Positions 52,848 to 62,009 of a stretch of DNA of 64,000 bases are shown here, piece after piece. Location: positions 1 through 64,000 of the forward strand of contig NZ_BLLG01000022.1 in the NCBI RefSeq assembly GCF_011766325.1, given 5' to 3'. The stretch is from Streptomyces pacificus. GTDB lineage: Bacteria; Actinomycetota; Actinomycetes; Streptomycetales; Streptomycetaceae. Made by a program: the position numbers and the translations under genes. Under the pieces are notes generated by a model. That model worked only from the letters and a program-made list of their open reading frames with translations. It was not told where the DNA came from and made no database searches. The first letter of the stretch is position 1. Each line of letters begins with the position of its first letter.

Positions 52848-53600
52848 GTGGCAGTCAGCGGACAGCAGCGGAGACCGGTCGTCATCCTGTACGGGCGCAT
52901 CGCGGACGCCATCCACGACGGCACCTATCCGCCGGGATCCACCCTGCCGTCGGAGCCCCGGCTGGCGGCCGATCTGGGGGTGAGCCGGCCCGCACTGCGC
53001 GAGGCGCTGCTGCTGCTGCAGGAGGACGGGCTGCTGACGGTGCGGCGCGGGGTGGGCAGAACCGTCAACGACAGCCCCCCTCGCCGCGGCTTCGAGCACG
53101 TCGGCCCCCTGGAGGAGCAGCTCTCGGCCGGCACACCGCCGCTGCGGGTGAAGGCGCTGCTGCGGACGGTCGAGGAGCCGACGGACTTCACCACCCAGCA
53201 TCTGCTCGCCCCCGCCCGAGCAGAGCTGCGGTTCTGGGAGTCGCTGCTGTCCGGAGAGGGCACCGCGGCGGCGCTCAGCCAGGAGTGGGCTGCGGCCGAC
53301 GACGTCCTGGAGCGGGCGCATCCGCCGTTCGCGCAGGCTCTGCGGGAGACGCGGGGCGACACCGGGACATCGATGCTGGCCGTGCTGACCGGGGCGTCCC
53401 GCGGCGTGCCGCTGACGGCGCACTCGGGCATCACCGCGACGCTGCTCGGGAGCCGACGCGGAGCCCAGTTGCACCGCCCCGCCGACACACCCGCGGTCCT
53501 GCTCACCCAGGTCGTGCGGTCCGGTGGCGTCCCGGTGCTGGCCGCGAAGCACATGCTTCCGACGGGCGCCCCCGCGCTGCCCGTCCTCCAGTCGAACTGA
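52848..53600 (+). CDS. GntR-family transcriptional regulator
   Basis: This 250-residue protein has a GntR winged HTH (PSEPRLAADLGVSRPALREALLLLQEDG) and a C-terminal part like a UTRA ligand domain. GTG 52848 is preceded by GAGGAGG, which decides the start over GTG 52830. It lies 243 bp upstream of the adenosine deaminase gene in the same direction. It may respond to a nucleoside or sugar, but this is not shown. Confidence 0.8.
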   Translation: MAVSGQQRRPVVILYGRIADAIHDGTYPPGSTLPSEPRLAADLGVSRPALREALLLLQEDGLLTVRRGVGRTVNDSPPRRGFEHVGPLEEQLSAGTPPLRVKALLRTVEEPTDFTTQHLLAPARAELRFWESLLSGEGTAAALSQEWAAADDVLERAHPPFAQALRETRGDTGTSMLAVLTGASRGVPLTAHSGITATLLGSRRGAQLHRPADTPAVLLTQVVRSGGVPVLAAKHMLPTGAPALPVLQSN

Positions 53601-53843
53601 CGGCGGCCGGCAGCGGGGTCCGGTGGCCGCGCTGCGGGCCGCGGCACAGACCGCCCAGGGCCGGGGGCCGGGGCCAGGAGAGGAGCCGGCCCCGGACGGA
53701 CCGGGGCGCGGCAGGGCCGGGACCGGACACCGGACCCGGCCCAGGTCGGCCTCGGGCAGCGGACCGGGCCCGGCGGAAGCCCCACCGCGGCGCGAGGCGG
53801 CCGCCGGGGCATCCGGCCGCCGTGTGGCGTACACTCACGCTGC

Positions 53844-54956
53844 ATGCACTTGTCTGACATCTCTGCCGCAGAGTCGACGGCCGCCGCCGGCCCCGTCAAC
53901 GACTGGATCCGCCGGGCGCCGAAGGCCGTCCTCCACGACCATCTGGACGGCGGTCTGCGTCCCGCGACAATCATCGAACTTGCCCGTGAGTGCGGCTACG
54001 GTGAACTGCCCACAGAGGACCCCGGCGCCCTCGCCCTGTGGTTCCGCAACGCTGCGGACTCCGGGTCGCTGGAACGCTATCTGGAGACCTTCGCGCACAC
54101 CTGCGCGGTGATGCAGACCCGTGACGCCCTCTTCCGGGTCGCGGCCGAGTGCGCCGAGGATCTGGCAGCGGACGGCGTGGTATACGCCGAGGTTCGCTAC
54201 GCACCCGAGCAGCACCAGGAGCACGGGCTGGGCCTCGACGAGGTCGTGGACGCCGTCAACGACGGTTTCCGCGAGGGCGAGCGACGGGCCGGAGGCCGTA
54301 TCACCGTGCGGGCCCTGCTCACCGGTATGCGGCACACCCGGCGTTCGCTGGAGATAGCCGAGTTGACCGTCGCGCACCGGGACCGCGGTGTCGCCGGCTT
54401 CGACATCGCGGGCGGTGAGATCGGCAACCCGCCGGCGAACCACCTGCCCGCCTTCCAGTATCTGAAGCGGCACAACTGCCACTTCACCATCCACGCAGGC
54501 GAGGCCGTCGGAGCGGAGTCCGTCCACGAGGCGGTCCAGCTCTGCGGTGCGGAGCGGATCGGGCACGGTGTGCGGATCACCGACGACATCCAGGTCCACG
54601 ACGACGGCACCGCCACCCTCGGCCGTCTCGCCGCCTACGTTCGCGACAACCGCATCGCGCTGGAGGTGTGCCCGACGTCCAATCTGCAGACCGGGGCGGC
54701 GAAGGACTACCCGACGCACCCGATCGACCTGCTGCACCGCCTGGGCTTCCGGGTGACACTCAACACCGACAACCGTCTGGTCTCCGGCACGACCATGAGC
54801 CGCGAGTTCCAGCACATGGCCGACGCCTTCGGCTACGGGCCCGAGGTCTTCGAGCGGTTCACGGTCGCGGCAGTCGAGTCCGCGTTTCTGCCGCTCCCGG
54901 AGCGCCGCCGCCTCATCGACGAGGTGATCCGACCGGGGTACGCGGCGCTGGGCTGA
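53844..54956 (+). CDS. add: Adenosine deaminase
   Basis: This 370-residue protein carries the zinc and catalytic motifs of adenosine deaminase: HDHLDG at residues 31-36, IHAGEAVG, ERIGHGVR and LNTDNR. The enzyme deaminates adenosine to inosine in purine salvage. The length and motif spacing match actinobacterial Add. It ends before a strong hairpin shared with the convergent gene. Confidence 0.93.
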   Translation: MHLSDISAAESTAAAGPVNDWIRRAPKAVLHDHLDGGLRPATIIELARECGYGELPTEDPGALALWFRNAADSGSLERYLETFAHTCAVMQTRDALFRVAAECAEDLAADGVVYAEVRYAPEQHQEHGLGLDEVVDAVNDGFREGERRAGGRITVRALLTGMRHTRRSLEIAELTVAHRDRGVAGFDIAGGEIGNPPANHLPAFQYLKRHNCHFTIHAGEAVGAESVHEAVQLCGAERIGHGVRITDDIQVHDDGTATLGRLAAYVRDNRIALEVCPTSNLQTGAAKDYPTHPIDLLHRLGFRVTLNTDNRLVSGTTMSREFQHMADAFGYGPEVFERFTVAAVESAFLPLPERRRLIDEVIRPGYAALG

Positions 54957-54990
54957 CAGCGGTGACCTCCGCGACGCGGGACGTACGGCC

Positions 54991-55037
54991 CGGCTGCCGG
55001 TCCGGGTGCACCGGCGGTGCACCCGGACCGGCAGCCG
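54991..55037. terminator. Bidirectional hairpin between convergent genes
   Basis: A perfect 23-bp inverted repeat (54991-55013 and 55015-55037) lies between the adenosine deaminase stop and the LD-carboxypeptidase stop. There is no T-tract, as is common in Streptomyces. It probably ends transcription from both sides. Confidence 0.7.
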
Positions 55038-55116
55038 TCCGTGCGTGCGGCACGGGGCCGGACGGCGCCACGCACCGCACGGGCCGCCGCCGGCCCTGCG
55101 CCGGCGCCGGACGGCG

Positions 55117-56082
55117 TCAGCTCAGGGCCGGGACGTTCAGCGCCAAGGTCCCCGCCTCGGCGTCCAGTACCGCTGGAAGCCCGAGCGGCACCGTGAGGCA
55201 GCCGGGACCGTGCCCGAAACCCAGCTCCTCGGTGATCGGTACTCCGAGACCCGAGAGCCGGTCCAGGAGCAGCGCCCTGACCTCCTCGTAGGGCCCGCAG
55301 TCCGCCCAGGAGCCGAGGGCGATGCCCGTCACGCCGTCCAGCCATCCGGAGCGCAGCAGCTGGGTGAGAACCCGGTCCAGGCGGTACGCCTCCTCCCCCA
55401 CGTCTTCGATGAGCAGCAGCCCGCCGCGCGCCGAGGGCCGTGTGTGCGGGGTGCCGAGGTCGGCCGCGAGCAGGCTGACACAGCCGCCGAGGGTGATGCC
55501 GCTCGCCCGCCCCGGGACCAGCGCGCCGCCCCCCGCACCTGGTCCGAGGGTCATCACCGACTCGGGTGCGAACAGTGTGGCGCGCAGGGACTCCTGAGCG
55601 GCGGTGTCCTTCAGAAACGCCGCCGTGGCGGGCATGGGGCCGTGCAGGGTGGACTGCCCGGTCCGGACCGCGAAGGCTTCGTGGAGCGCGGTCACATCGC
55701 TGTAGCCGACGAACACCTTCGGTCCGGCCGCGCGTATCGCGGCCCAGTCGACGAGGTCCACCATGCGCTGGGCGCCGTAGCCGCCGCGGGCGCAGATCAC
55801 CGCTGAGACGGCGGGGTCGCACCACGCCCGCTGCAGGTCCCCGGCGCGGTCCTCATCCGTACCCGCCAGATGCCCGAAAGCCGGATGCTCGTCGAGCACA
55901 TGAGGCATGACGACCGGGTCCAGGTCCCATCCGCGCAGAATGTCCAGCCCCGATTCGAGCGCCTCGGCCGGGACGGGGCCGCTCGTCGCCACGACGGCCA
56001 CCCTGGCGCCGGGGGCGAGGCGCGGGGGGCGGGTCAATGCGGCCGGGGCCGCGGTGCCGGAGTGCCGGTGCATGCCGTTCAC
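55117..56082 (-). CDS. LD-carboxypeptidase (peptidase family S66)
   Basis: This 321-residue protein matches S66 peptidases: ICARGGYGAQRMVDLVD, the nucleophile Ser in VFVGYSDVTALH, the Glu in LLLIEDVGEEAYR and the His in GFGHGPGC. The family cleaves the L,D-bond of muropeptides or microcin C7-like conjugates. GTG 56082 has AAGGAG upstream; ATG 56073 is the alternative. The TnpB element begins about 20 bp upstream of this start, so its native promoter was probably displaced. Confidence 0.85.
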   Translation of the reverse strand: MNGMHRHSGTAAPAALTRPPRLAPGARVAVVATSGPVPAEALESGLDILRGWDLDPVVMPHVLDEHPAFGHLAGTDEDRAGDLQRAWCDPAVSAVICARGGYGAQRMVDLVDWAAIRAAGPKVFVGYSDVTALHEAFAVRTGQSTLHGPMPATAAFLKDTAAQESLRATLFAPESVMTLGPGAGGGALVPGRASGITLGGCVSLLAADLGTPHTRPSARGGLLLIEDVGEEAYRLDRVLTQLLRSGWLDGVTGIALGSWADCGPYEEVRALLLDRLSGLGVPITEELGFGHGPGCLTVPLGLPAVLDAEAGTLALNVPALS

Positions 56083-56169
56083 CGGTTCTCCTTCGAGGAT
56101 GCCCCGGCCTTCAGGCCGGGGAGGAATCGAAGCTCCCGCGTAGCGGGGCACGGAATAGAGCAATCGCCG

Positions 56170-56328
56170 TCAGGGCGATTGGTCGTCTCCACCCACCGGA
56201 CCGAGGACGGCCTCAAGCAGGTGGATGATCTCGGAGTTGAGGGACCGCCGGTCGGTCCGGGCCTTCTCGACGAGGCGTTCATGCAGGTCAGCGGGCAGAC
56301 GGAGAGAGATCCGCTTCTCAGGTTCCAT
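56170..56328 (-). CDS. Arc-type ribbon-helix-helix protein (52 aa) on the TnpB element
   Basis: The product reads MEPEKRISLRLPADLHERL, then LNSEIIHLLEAVLG. This is an Arc/MetJ-type ribbon-helix-helix with the KRISLRLP beta-strand that contacts DNA. Its start codon is 14 bases from the divergent tnpB start, so both must share a promoter region. It is likely a repressor of itself and tnpB. The ATG has no strong ribosome site, which suggests a leaderless or weakly translated message. Confidence 0.75.
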   Translation of the reverse strand: MEPEKRISLRLPADLHERLVEKARTDRRSLNSEIIHLLEAVLGPVGGDDQSP

Positions 56329-56342
56329 GCTACGATGATGCC

Positions 56343-57587
56343 ATGACGACGCCAGGGAAGCATCAGAGGGATGCCGGGCATGCTCGGCACACCTTCCGGC
56401 TTCGCGTGCCGTCGACCTCCCGCGCTGGTCTGATGGCCGAGTGGGCGCGCTGCCGGTGGGTGTGGAACGAGTGCGTGGCCATGTCTCGCAAGGTCCACGC
56501 CGCGAACCGGGACACGGCTGAGAAGACGACGTGCGGCCCGGCCCAGCTCGACAAGATGCTGACCGAGGCCCGCACCGCGATGGCCTGGCTGCGTGAGGGT
56601 GCCTCGGTGCCGCAGCAGCAGACCATCCGCGACTTCGCCACGTCCCGCGCCAAGGCCATGAAGGACATCAAGGCCGGGCTGCCGATGCGGCAGCGCGCCG
56701 GGATGCCCCGGATCAAGCGCAAGCGCGAGGCGCTGCCGACGCTGAACTACACCACCCGGGGCTTCCGGCTGAGGGACGGCCGCCTGCACCTCGCGGGCGG
56801 GATCGTGCTGACGCCTGTGTGGTCCCGCGAACTCCCGGCCGCGCCCACCTCGGTGCGGATCTACCAGGACAGCGTCGGCCACTGGTACGCCTCGTTCGTC
56901 GTCGCGACCGAGGCCCATCCGCTCCCCGCCACCGGCCGGGTGCTCGGCGTGGACTGGGGCGTCAAGGAAACCGCCACCACCACATCCGACACCCACGACC
57001 TCCCCCACGCCGAACACGGCAAGAAAGCCGCGCAGCGCCTCGCCCACTACCAGCGGATGATGGCCCGCCGCCGCCCCGCGCGCGGGCAGGCAGCCTCCAA
57101 GGGCTACCGGCAGGCGCAGCGGCAGACCGCGAAGCTGCACAAGAAGGCCGCCCGGCAACGCCAGGACACCGCCCGCAAATGGGCCACGTCCGTGGTCCGC
57201 GACCACGACGCGATCGCCGTCGAGGATTTCCGCCCGAAGTTCCTCGGCAAGACCACCATGGCCCGCAAAGCCGCCGACGCGGCGATCGGCGCCACCAAGA
57301 CGGCCCTGACCGAGATGGGCCGCAAGCATGGACGGGACATCCGTCTTGTACATCCCGCGCACACCACGATGGACTGCGCGGCGTGCGGAGCGAGAACCAA
57401 GCACGCACTTCCTCTTTCGGAACGTACCTACACCTGCACCGCGTGCGGAGCCGTATCCCCTCGGGACAAGAACTCCGCCCGCGTGATGCTCGTCCGGGCT
57501 GGTCTCAACCCGGCTGGTGCCGATCGTGTAAGAGCTGGCGGACCGCTGGTCCCCAGCCAACGTGAGCCAGGAATCCCCATCCTTTAG
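56343..57587 (+). CDS. tnpB: TnpB RNA-guided nuclease
   Basis: This 414-residue protein has the TnpB layout. It has an N-terminal RNA-binding domain, the RuvC-like motif GVDWGVK (Asp) and IAVEDFRPKFLG (Glu). A zinc finger with two CxxC pairs (CAACG and CTACG) follows, then the final RuvC Asp in PRDKNSARVML. All catalytic residues are present, so it may cut DNA with an omega-RNA guide made from the element's right end. TACGAT just upstream could be a -10 site giving a leaderless message. Confidence 0.88.
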   Translation: MTTPGKHQRDAGHARHTFRLRVPSTSRAGLMAEWARCRWVWNECVAMSRKVHAANRDTAEKTTCGPAQLDKMLTEARTAMAWLREGASVPQQQTIRDFATSRAKAMKDIKAGLPMRQRAGMPRIKRKREALPTLNYTTRGFRLRDGRLHLAGGIVLTPVWSRELPAAPTSVRIYQDSVGHWYASFVVATEAHPLPATGRVLGVDWGVKETATTTSDTHDLPHAEHGKKAAQRLAHYQRMMARRRPARGQAASKGYRQAQRQTAKLHKKAARQRQDTARKWATSVVRDHDAIAVEDFRPKFLGKTTMARKAADAAIGATKTALTEMGRKHGRDIRLVHPAHTTMDCAACGARTKHALPLSERTYTCTACGAVSPRDKNSARVMLVRAGLNPAGADRVRAGGPLVPSQREPGIPIL

Positions 57588-57604
57588 GGCGGGGAGGATG
57601 TCAA
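57460..57604 (+). ncRNA. Predicted omega-RNA (right-end RNA) of TnpB
   Basis: In known IS605-type elements the guide RNA comes from the 3' end of tnpB and the right end. The right-end hairpin region at 57575-57600 and the TCAA end fit that pattern. The guide would begin at about 57605 and match the flank inside the S9 peptidase gene. The 5' limit is a guess. Confidence 0.45.
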
Positions 57605-59601
57605 TTCTTCAGTTCGAGCCGGGGGATGTCGGTGCGCGGGATGCCGAAGGTCTGCGAGTACAGCGAGAGTTCGGCTTCGAGAGCGCGGATCATGGTGTCG
57701 GCACGGCGGAAGCCGTGGCTCTCTCCTTCGAAGGCGATGTACGCGTGCGCTATGCCCCGCCCCTCCGTCCGGGCGAGGAACCGCTCGCTCTGGGCGGGCG
57801 GGCAGATCGGGTCGTCCAGTCCCTGGAGCAGCAGGAACGGCACGGAGATCCGGTCGACGTGCTCGATGGGCGACCGGTCCCGGTAGCGGCCGGGGACCTC
57901 GGCGAGCGGACCGACCAGCGACTCCAGGTACCGGGACTCGAAGTCGTGGGTCCCGTCGGTGGCCCAGCCCCTCAGGTCGAGGACGGGATAGAGAATCGTG
58001 CCGCAGGCGTACACGTCCGTACCGGCGAGCGAGGCCGCGGCGGTCCAGCCGCCGGCGCTGCCGCCGCGGATGGCCAGCCGGTCGGGATCGGCGGTGCCCT
58101 CCGCCGCGAGGGCCTCGGCGACCGCCGCGCAGTCCTCGACATCGACGACGCCCCACTGCTCGCGCAACCGTTCGCGGTACTCGCGGCCGTAGCCGGTGGA
58201 GCCGCCGTAGTTCACCTCGGCGACGCCGATGCCGCGTGAGGTGAAGTAGGCGATCTCCAGGTCGAGGACGAGCGGGGCGCGGCCGGTCGGACCGCCGTGC
58301 GCCCAGATCACGAACGGCGGCAGCTCGTCGTCGGAGGCGAGCCGGTCCGGGTTGTGCGGCTGGTAGATATGCGCGTGGATCTCCCGGTTGTCGGGCCCGG
58401 TGAAGGTGCGGATCTGGGGCTCGGGGTAGTAGGCGGGGTCCACGGCGTCGACGTGCGCGGCGCCGATGACGCGGGTACGGCCCGTGCGGGTGTCGAGTTC
58501 CACGACCTCGTAGCCGGTGCGGGGGCTGGCCGCGACGCCGACGACCCTGGTGCCGTGGGCGGCGAGCGTCGGGGCCCACTCCGTCCAGGGACCAGCCGCG
58601 TCGACCAGCTCGCCCGTCTCCGGGTCGAGTATGCCGAGGGCCGTGGACCCCCTGCCGTGGATGACCGCGACCAGTCCGCTCTCGAGCTGCTGGAACCACT
58701 GCAGTCCGATCTTCCACAACGGGCCGCCGAATTCCTCGCCGCGGCCCTCGCACAGCCCGGTCGCGGACGGTCGGCCGCTGCTGAGGGCGTCGGGCCGGAT
58801 ACGGCGCAGCTCCCACCAGTTGCCGGGATCGGAGACGAGGAGCAGCGAACCGTCCGGGGCCCATTCGACCTGGGCGACCGACTCCTCGGGGCCTCCGGCG
58901 ACGGGGCGCACCGCGGTGAACGCCCCGGTGCCGGAGACCTCGCCCACCATGGCCTCGGTGCCGTCCCACGGCATCCGCGGATGGTCCCAGGCGATCCAGG
59001 CGGCACGGCGCCCGTCGGGCGACAGCCGGGGGCCGGTGACGAACCGGTGCCGGTCGTCGGTGAGTTCCCGGACGGCGGAGCGGTCATCCGCCGCCGAACC
59101 GTCCAGCGGCACCGCCGCGGCGACCCGCCGCACATCGGTGGGGGCCTCGCCGGTGAACTCCTCCAGCACGCACCAGACCTCCCCCCGGCCGACATGGACC
59201 ACCGGGTCGGCCCAGCGCAGTCCGCCGCCGGCCCCGGAAACCGGTGTGAGCGGTCGCGGCTCGCCTGCGCCGTCCGGCTCGAACACGTACAGCCGCTGGT
59301 CGGCGTGGTGGACGAAGACGGCGATCGGACCGCCCCGGGGGCGGTCCGCGGCAGCCCACGGCCGGCCTCCGTACTCGATGACCCGGCTGCGCACGTTCCA
59401 CGGAGCGGGCAGGACGGATTCCTCGGCTCCGCCGGCTCTCCGGCGCATCAGCTCTCTGCGCCCGCCCTCCGTGGGGCGGGGCGCGGTCCACCACACCTCG
59501 TCCCCGACGATGCCGACGAACTCGGGTCGGCCGTCGTGCGAGGCCGCCAGCGCGGCGTCGATCGGCGACGGCCAGGTGCCGTAGGCCCCCGTAGGTACCA
59601 T
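57601..59601 (-). CDS. S9-family prolyl-oligopeptidase-type peptidase
   Basis: This 666-residue protein has an N-terminal beta-propeller region and a C-terminal alpha/beta hydrolase domain. The catalytic set is Ser in RGGSAGGWT, Asp in GLDDPICPP and His in GESHGFRRA. It cleaves small peptides, and the family includes dipeptidyl and acylaminoacyl peptidases. It starts 10 bp after the M20 gene. Its TGA stop lies within the conserved TCAA end of the TnpB element, so insertion may have set the present C-terminus. Confidence 0.88.
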   Translation of the reverse strand: MVPTGAYGTWPSPIDAALAASHDGRPEFVGIVGDEVWWTAPRPTEGGRRELMRRRAGGAEESVLPAPWNVRSRVIEYGGRPWAAADRPRGGPIAVFVHHADQRLYVFEPDGAGEPRPLTPVSGAGGGLRWADPVVHVGRGEVWCVLEEFTGEAPTDVRRVAAAVPLDGSAADDRSAVRELTDDRHRFVTGPRLSPDGRRAAWIAWDHPRMPWDGTEAMVGEVSGTGAFTAVRPVAGGPEESVAQVEWAPDGSLLLVSDPGNWWELRRIRPDALSSGRPSATGLCEGRGEEFGGPLWKIGLQWFQQLESGLVAVIHGRGSTALGILDPETGELVDAAGPWTEWAPTLAAHGTRVVGVAASPRTGYEVVELDTRTGRTRVIGAAHVDAVDPAYYPEPQIRTFTGPDNREIHAHIYQPHNPDRLASDDELPPFVIWAHGGPTGRAPLVLDLEIAYFTSRGIGVAEVNYGGSTGYGREYRERLREQWGVVDVEDCAAVAEALAAEGTADPDRLAIRGGSAGGWTAAASLAGTDVYACGTILYPVLDLRGWATDGTHDFESRYLESLVGPLAEVPGRYRDRSPIEHVDRISVPFLLLQGLDDPICPPAQSERFLARTEGRGIAHAYIAFEGESHGFRRADTMIRALEAELSLYSQTFGIPRTDIPRLELKN

Positions 59602-59611
59602 GCCAACTCCC

Positions 59612-60946
59612 CTATGCGGACTTCAGATAGTGGTCGAGGACGCGGACGCCGAAGTGCAGTGCCTCGACGGGGACCCGCTCGTCCACGCCGTGGAACATCG
59701 CCGCGTAGTCGTATCCCTCCGGCAGCTTCAGCGGTGAGAAGCCGTACCCGGTGATGCCGAGGCGCGAGAACTGCTTGGCGTCGGTACCGCCCGACATGCA
59801 GAACGGGACGACGTGCCCCTCAGGGTCGAATCGCTCGATCGCCGCGCGCAGTTCGGCGAAGGTCCGGGAGTCGACGGGCGCCTCCAGGGCGACCTCCCGG
59901 TGGTGGAACTCCCAGTCGACGTCGGGTCCGGTGAGGCGGTCGAGGGTCTCCCTGAAGTCGTCCTCGCCACCGGGAACCGTCCGCCCGTCGACGAAGGCAG
60001 CGGCATGACCGGGGATCACATTGACCTTGTATCCGGCGTCCAGCATCGTCGGGTTGCTGCTGTTGCGGACGCCCGGTTCGACGAGTTCGGCGGCGGGCCC
60101 GAGTTTGGCCATCAGGGCGTCCGCGTCGAAGTCGGGCGCGTCGAGGTCCGCGGCGACGCCCTGGAGGGCCGCCAGCTCCGACAGGGCGGCGCGCACCGTC
60201 GGGGTGAGCCTGACCGGCCACTGGTACTCACCGATCCTGGTGACCGCGGCGGCCAGCCTGGTGACGGCGTTGGAGCTGTTGGCCTTGGAGCCGTGTCCGG
60301 CTCTGCCGTGGGCGGTGAGCTTCAGCCACGCAGTGCCGCGTTCACCGGCGCCGACCGGGTACAGCGCCATTCCGGGGCCGGCGTGGAAGGTGAAGGCCCC
60401 GCTTTCGCCGATGGCTTCGGTGCAGCCCTCGAAGAGGCCGGGGTGCCGGTCGGCGAGGAAGCCCGCGCCGTCCTCCGCGCTGGCCTCCTCATCCGCCGTG
60501 TAGGCGATGACGATGTCCCGGCGCGGGCGGATGCCCGTGCGGTGCCAGGCCCGGGCGACGGCCAGGATCATCGCGTCCATGTTCTTCATGTCGACGGCGC
60601 CGCGTCCCCAGACGACACCGTCACGGACCTCGCCGGAGAACGGGTGGACGGTCCAGTCCCCGGGCTCGGCGGGGACCACGTCGAGATGGCCGTGGACCAG
60701 CAGGGCGTCGGCGGAGGGGTCCGTGCCCTCGATTCTGGCGACGACGTTGGTGCGGCCCGGGGTGCGCTCCAGCATGACGGGCTCGAGACCGGCGGCGGCG
60801 AGACGCTCGGCCACGTACTCGGCGGCGGGGCGTTCGCGGCACTCGCCGCCCCCGCGGTTGGTGGTGTCGATGCGGACGAGCTCGGAGGTGAAGGTCACCA
60901 CCTCGTCGAGGGCGGTGTCGTCGACGGATGCGGCAGCCGTTGTCAT
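59612..60946 (-). CDS. M20-family zinc peptidase
   Basis: This 444-residue protein has the M20 metal and catalytic motifs LLVHGHLDVVPA, WGRGAVDMKN and YTADEEASAEDGAG, with a central dimerisation domain (AHGRAGHGSKAN). M20 enzymes hydrolyse dipeptides and acyl-amino acids. It is the middle gene of an M55-M20-S9 set on one strand, spaced 75 and 10 bp, so the three probably form a peptide-degrading operon. Confidence 0.9.
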   Translation of the reverse strand: MTTAAASVDDTALDEVVTFTSELVRIDTTNRGGGECRERPAAEYVAERLAAAGLEPVMLERTPGRTNVVARIEGTDPSADALLVHGHLDVVPAEPGDWTVHPFSGEVRDGVVWGRGAVDMKNMDAMILAVARAWHRTGIRPRRDIVIAYTADEEASAEDGAGFLADRHPGLFEGCTEAIGESGAFTFHAGPGMALYPVGAGERGTAWLKLTAHGRAGHGSKANSSNAVTRLAAAVTRIGEYQWPVRLTPTVRAALSELAALQGVAADLDAPDFDADALMAKLGPAAELVEPGVRNSSNPTMLDAGYKVNVIPGHAAAFVDGRTVPGGEDDFRETLDRLTGPDVDWEFHHREVALEAPVDSRTFAELRAAIERFDPEGHVVPFCMSGGTDAKQFSRLGITGYGFSPLKLPEGYDYAAMFHGVDERVPVEALHFGVRVLDHYLKSA

Positions 60947-61021
60947 GTCGTGGGACCTGTCCGTGTGCGGGGGCCGATTGCTGCGGCGGGCGTGGCGCTC
61001 CGGGTAGAGCGGCGGGGCACG

Positions 61022-61855
61022 TCAGCCATACTCCTCCTCCACCGCGGCGGAGACGATCGTCGTGACGGCCTTGAAGGTGCGGATGGCCTCATACATCGTC
61101 TCGCTGGTGTAGGCGGTGCGGCGCTCCCCGGCGCGGGCGGTGCCCGGTACGACGGTGGCCGCCGCGGCCAGGTGCTCCGCGTCGAACTCCAGCTCCACGG
61201 TGAACGGCCCGCCGGTGACCGGCTCGTGGCGGACCGCCAGGGCCGTGGCCGCCTTGGCGGCGGCACGGATGTCGGCTGCCGTGCGCACGGGCGTGCGGCA
61301 CACCGCCGCGTACCGGGAGACATGGTCCTTGACCGCGACCCTGCGGGCCTCCGGCGCGTACCGAAGGGCGTCCTCGCAGGTCAGGTCGTCTCCGGTGACG
61401 AGGATCACCGGGACCCCGCACTCGGCGGCGACTCGGGCGTTGAGCAGGCCCTCGCTCGCCCTGGTGCCGTTCAGCCAGACGCCTGTGATCGAGTTCGCCA
61501 GGTAGGTGTGCGCAAGGACGCCTTCGGCACCGGCCCCCGTGTGGTAGCCGACGAAGGCGATGCCGTCCACGTCCCCGTGCTGCACGCCCTCCACCATGGA
61601 CAGCGACTTGTGCCGCCCCGTCAGCATCTCGGCGCGGTCGTCCAGACCTTCCAGCAGGAGATTGCGCATGCTCCAGTGCGCCTCGTTGATGAGCACGCCG
61701 TCGGCGCCGCCGTCGAAGAAGCCCTGCACCGCCGCGTTCACATCCGAGGTGAAGAGGGACCGGCAGCGCCCCCACTGGGGGGTGCCGGGCAGCACATCGG
61801 CAGGCCAGGTGACACCGGTGGCGCCTTCCATGTCGGCGCTGATCAGGATCTTCAT
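61022..61855 (-). CDS. M55-family D-aminopeptidase (DppA-like)
   Basis: This 277-residue protein begins MKILISADMEGATGV, the family N-terminus with metal-binding Asp and Glu. VLINEAHWSMRN and AFVGYHTGAG follow. DppA-type enzymes release D-Ala from peptides and act in use or recycling of D-amino-acid peptides. ATG 61855 is clear from the family start. It leads the three-gene peptidase set. Confidence 0.88.
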   Translation of the reverse strand: MKILISADMEGATGVTWPADVLPGTPQWGRCRSLFTSDVNAAVQGFFDGGADGVLINEAHWSMRNLLLEGLDDRAEMLTGRHKSLSMVEGVQHGDVDGIAFVGYHTGAGAEGVLAHTYLANSITGVWLNGTRASEGLLNARVAAECGVPVILVTGDDLTCEDALRYAPEARRVAVKDHVSRYAAVCRTPVRTAADIRAAAKAATALAVRHEPVTGGPFTVELEFDAEHLAAAATVVPGTARAGERRTAYTSETMYEAIRTFKAVTTIVSAAVEEEYG

Positions 61856-62009
61856 GCCAGGAACCGTACGCGCCGTCGTGGGTACCGACCAGCCCTGTGG
61901 ATAACCATGGGCGGTTCGGACCGGTACCGTCACCCGTTCCGACCCCTGACCGGCTGCTTCACCGTCAACCCGCGGTCCCGCGTCGCGTGTCAGGCCCCTC
62001 CACGCGTCC

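Larger units (their letters stand above)
56102..57604 (+). mobile_element. TnpB-only IS605-like element
   Basis: The left end has a CCCCGGCC-TTCA-GGCCGGGG hairpin at 56102-56121. The right end reads TTTAGGGCGGGGAGGATGTCAA as TTTAGGGCGGGG plus AGGATGTCAA, a typical IS605 right end. GAGGATG occurs at both ends (56095-56101 and 57594-57600). It has tnpB and a divergent ribbon-helix-helix gene but no tnpA, so it would need a transposase from elsewhere. Confidence 0.75.
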
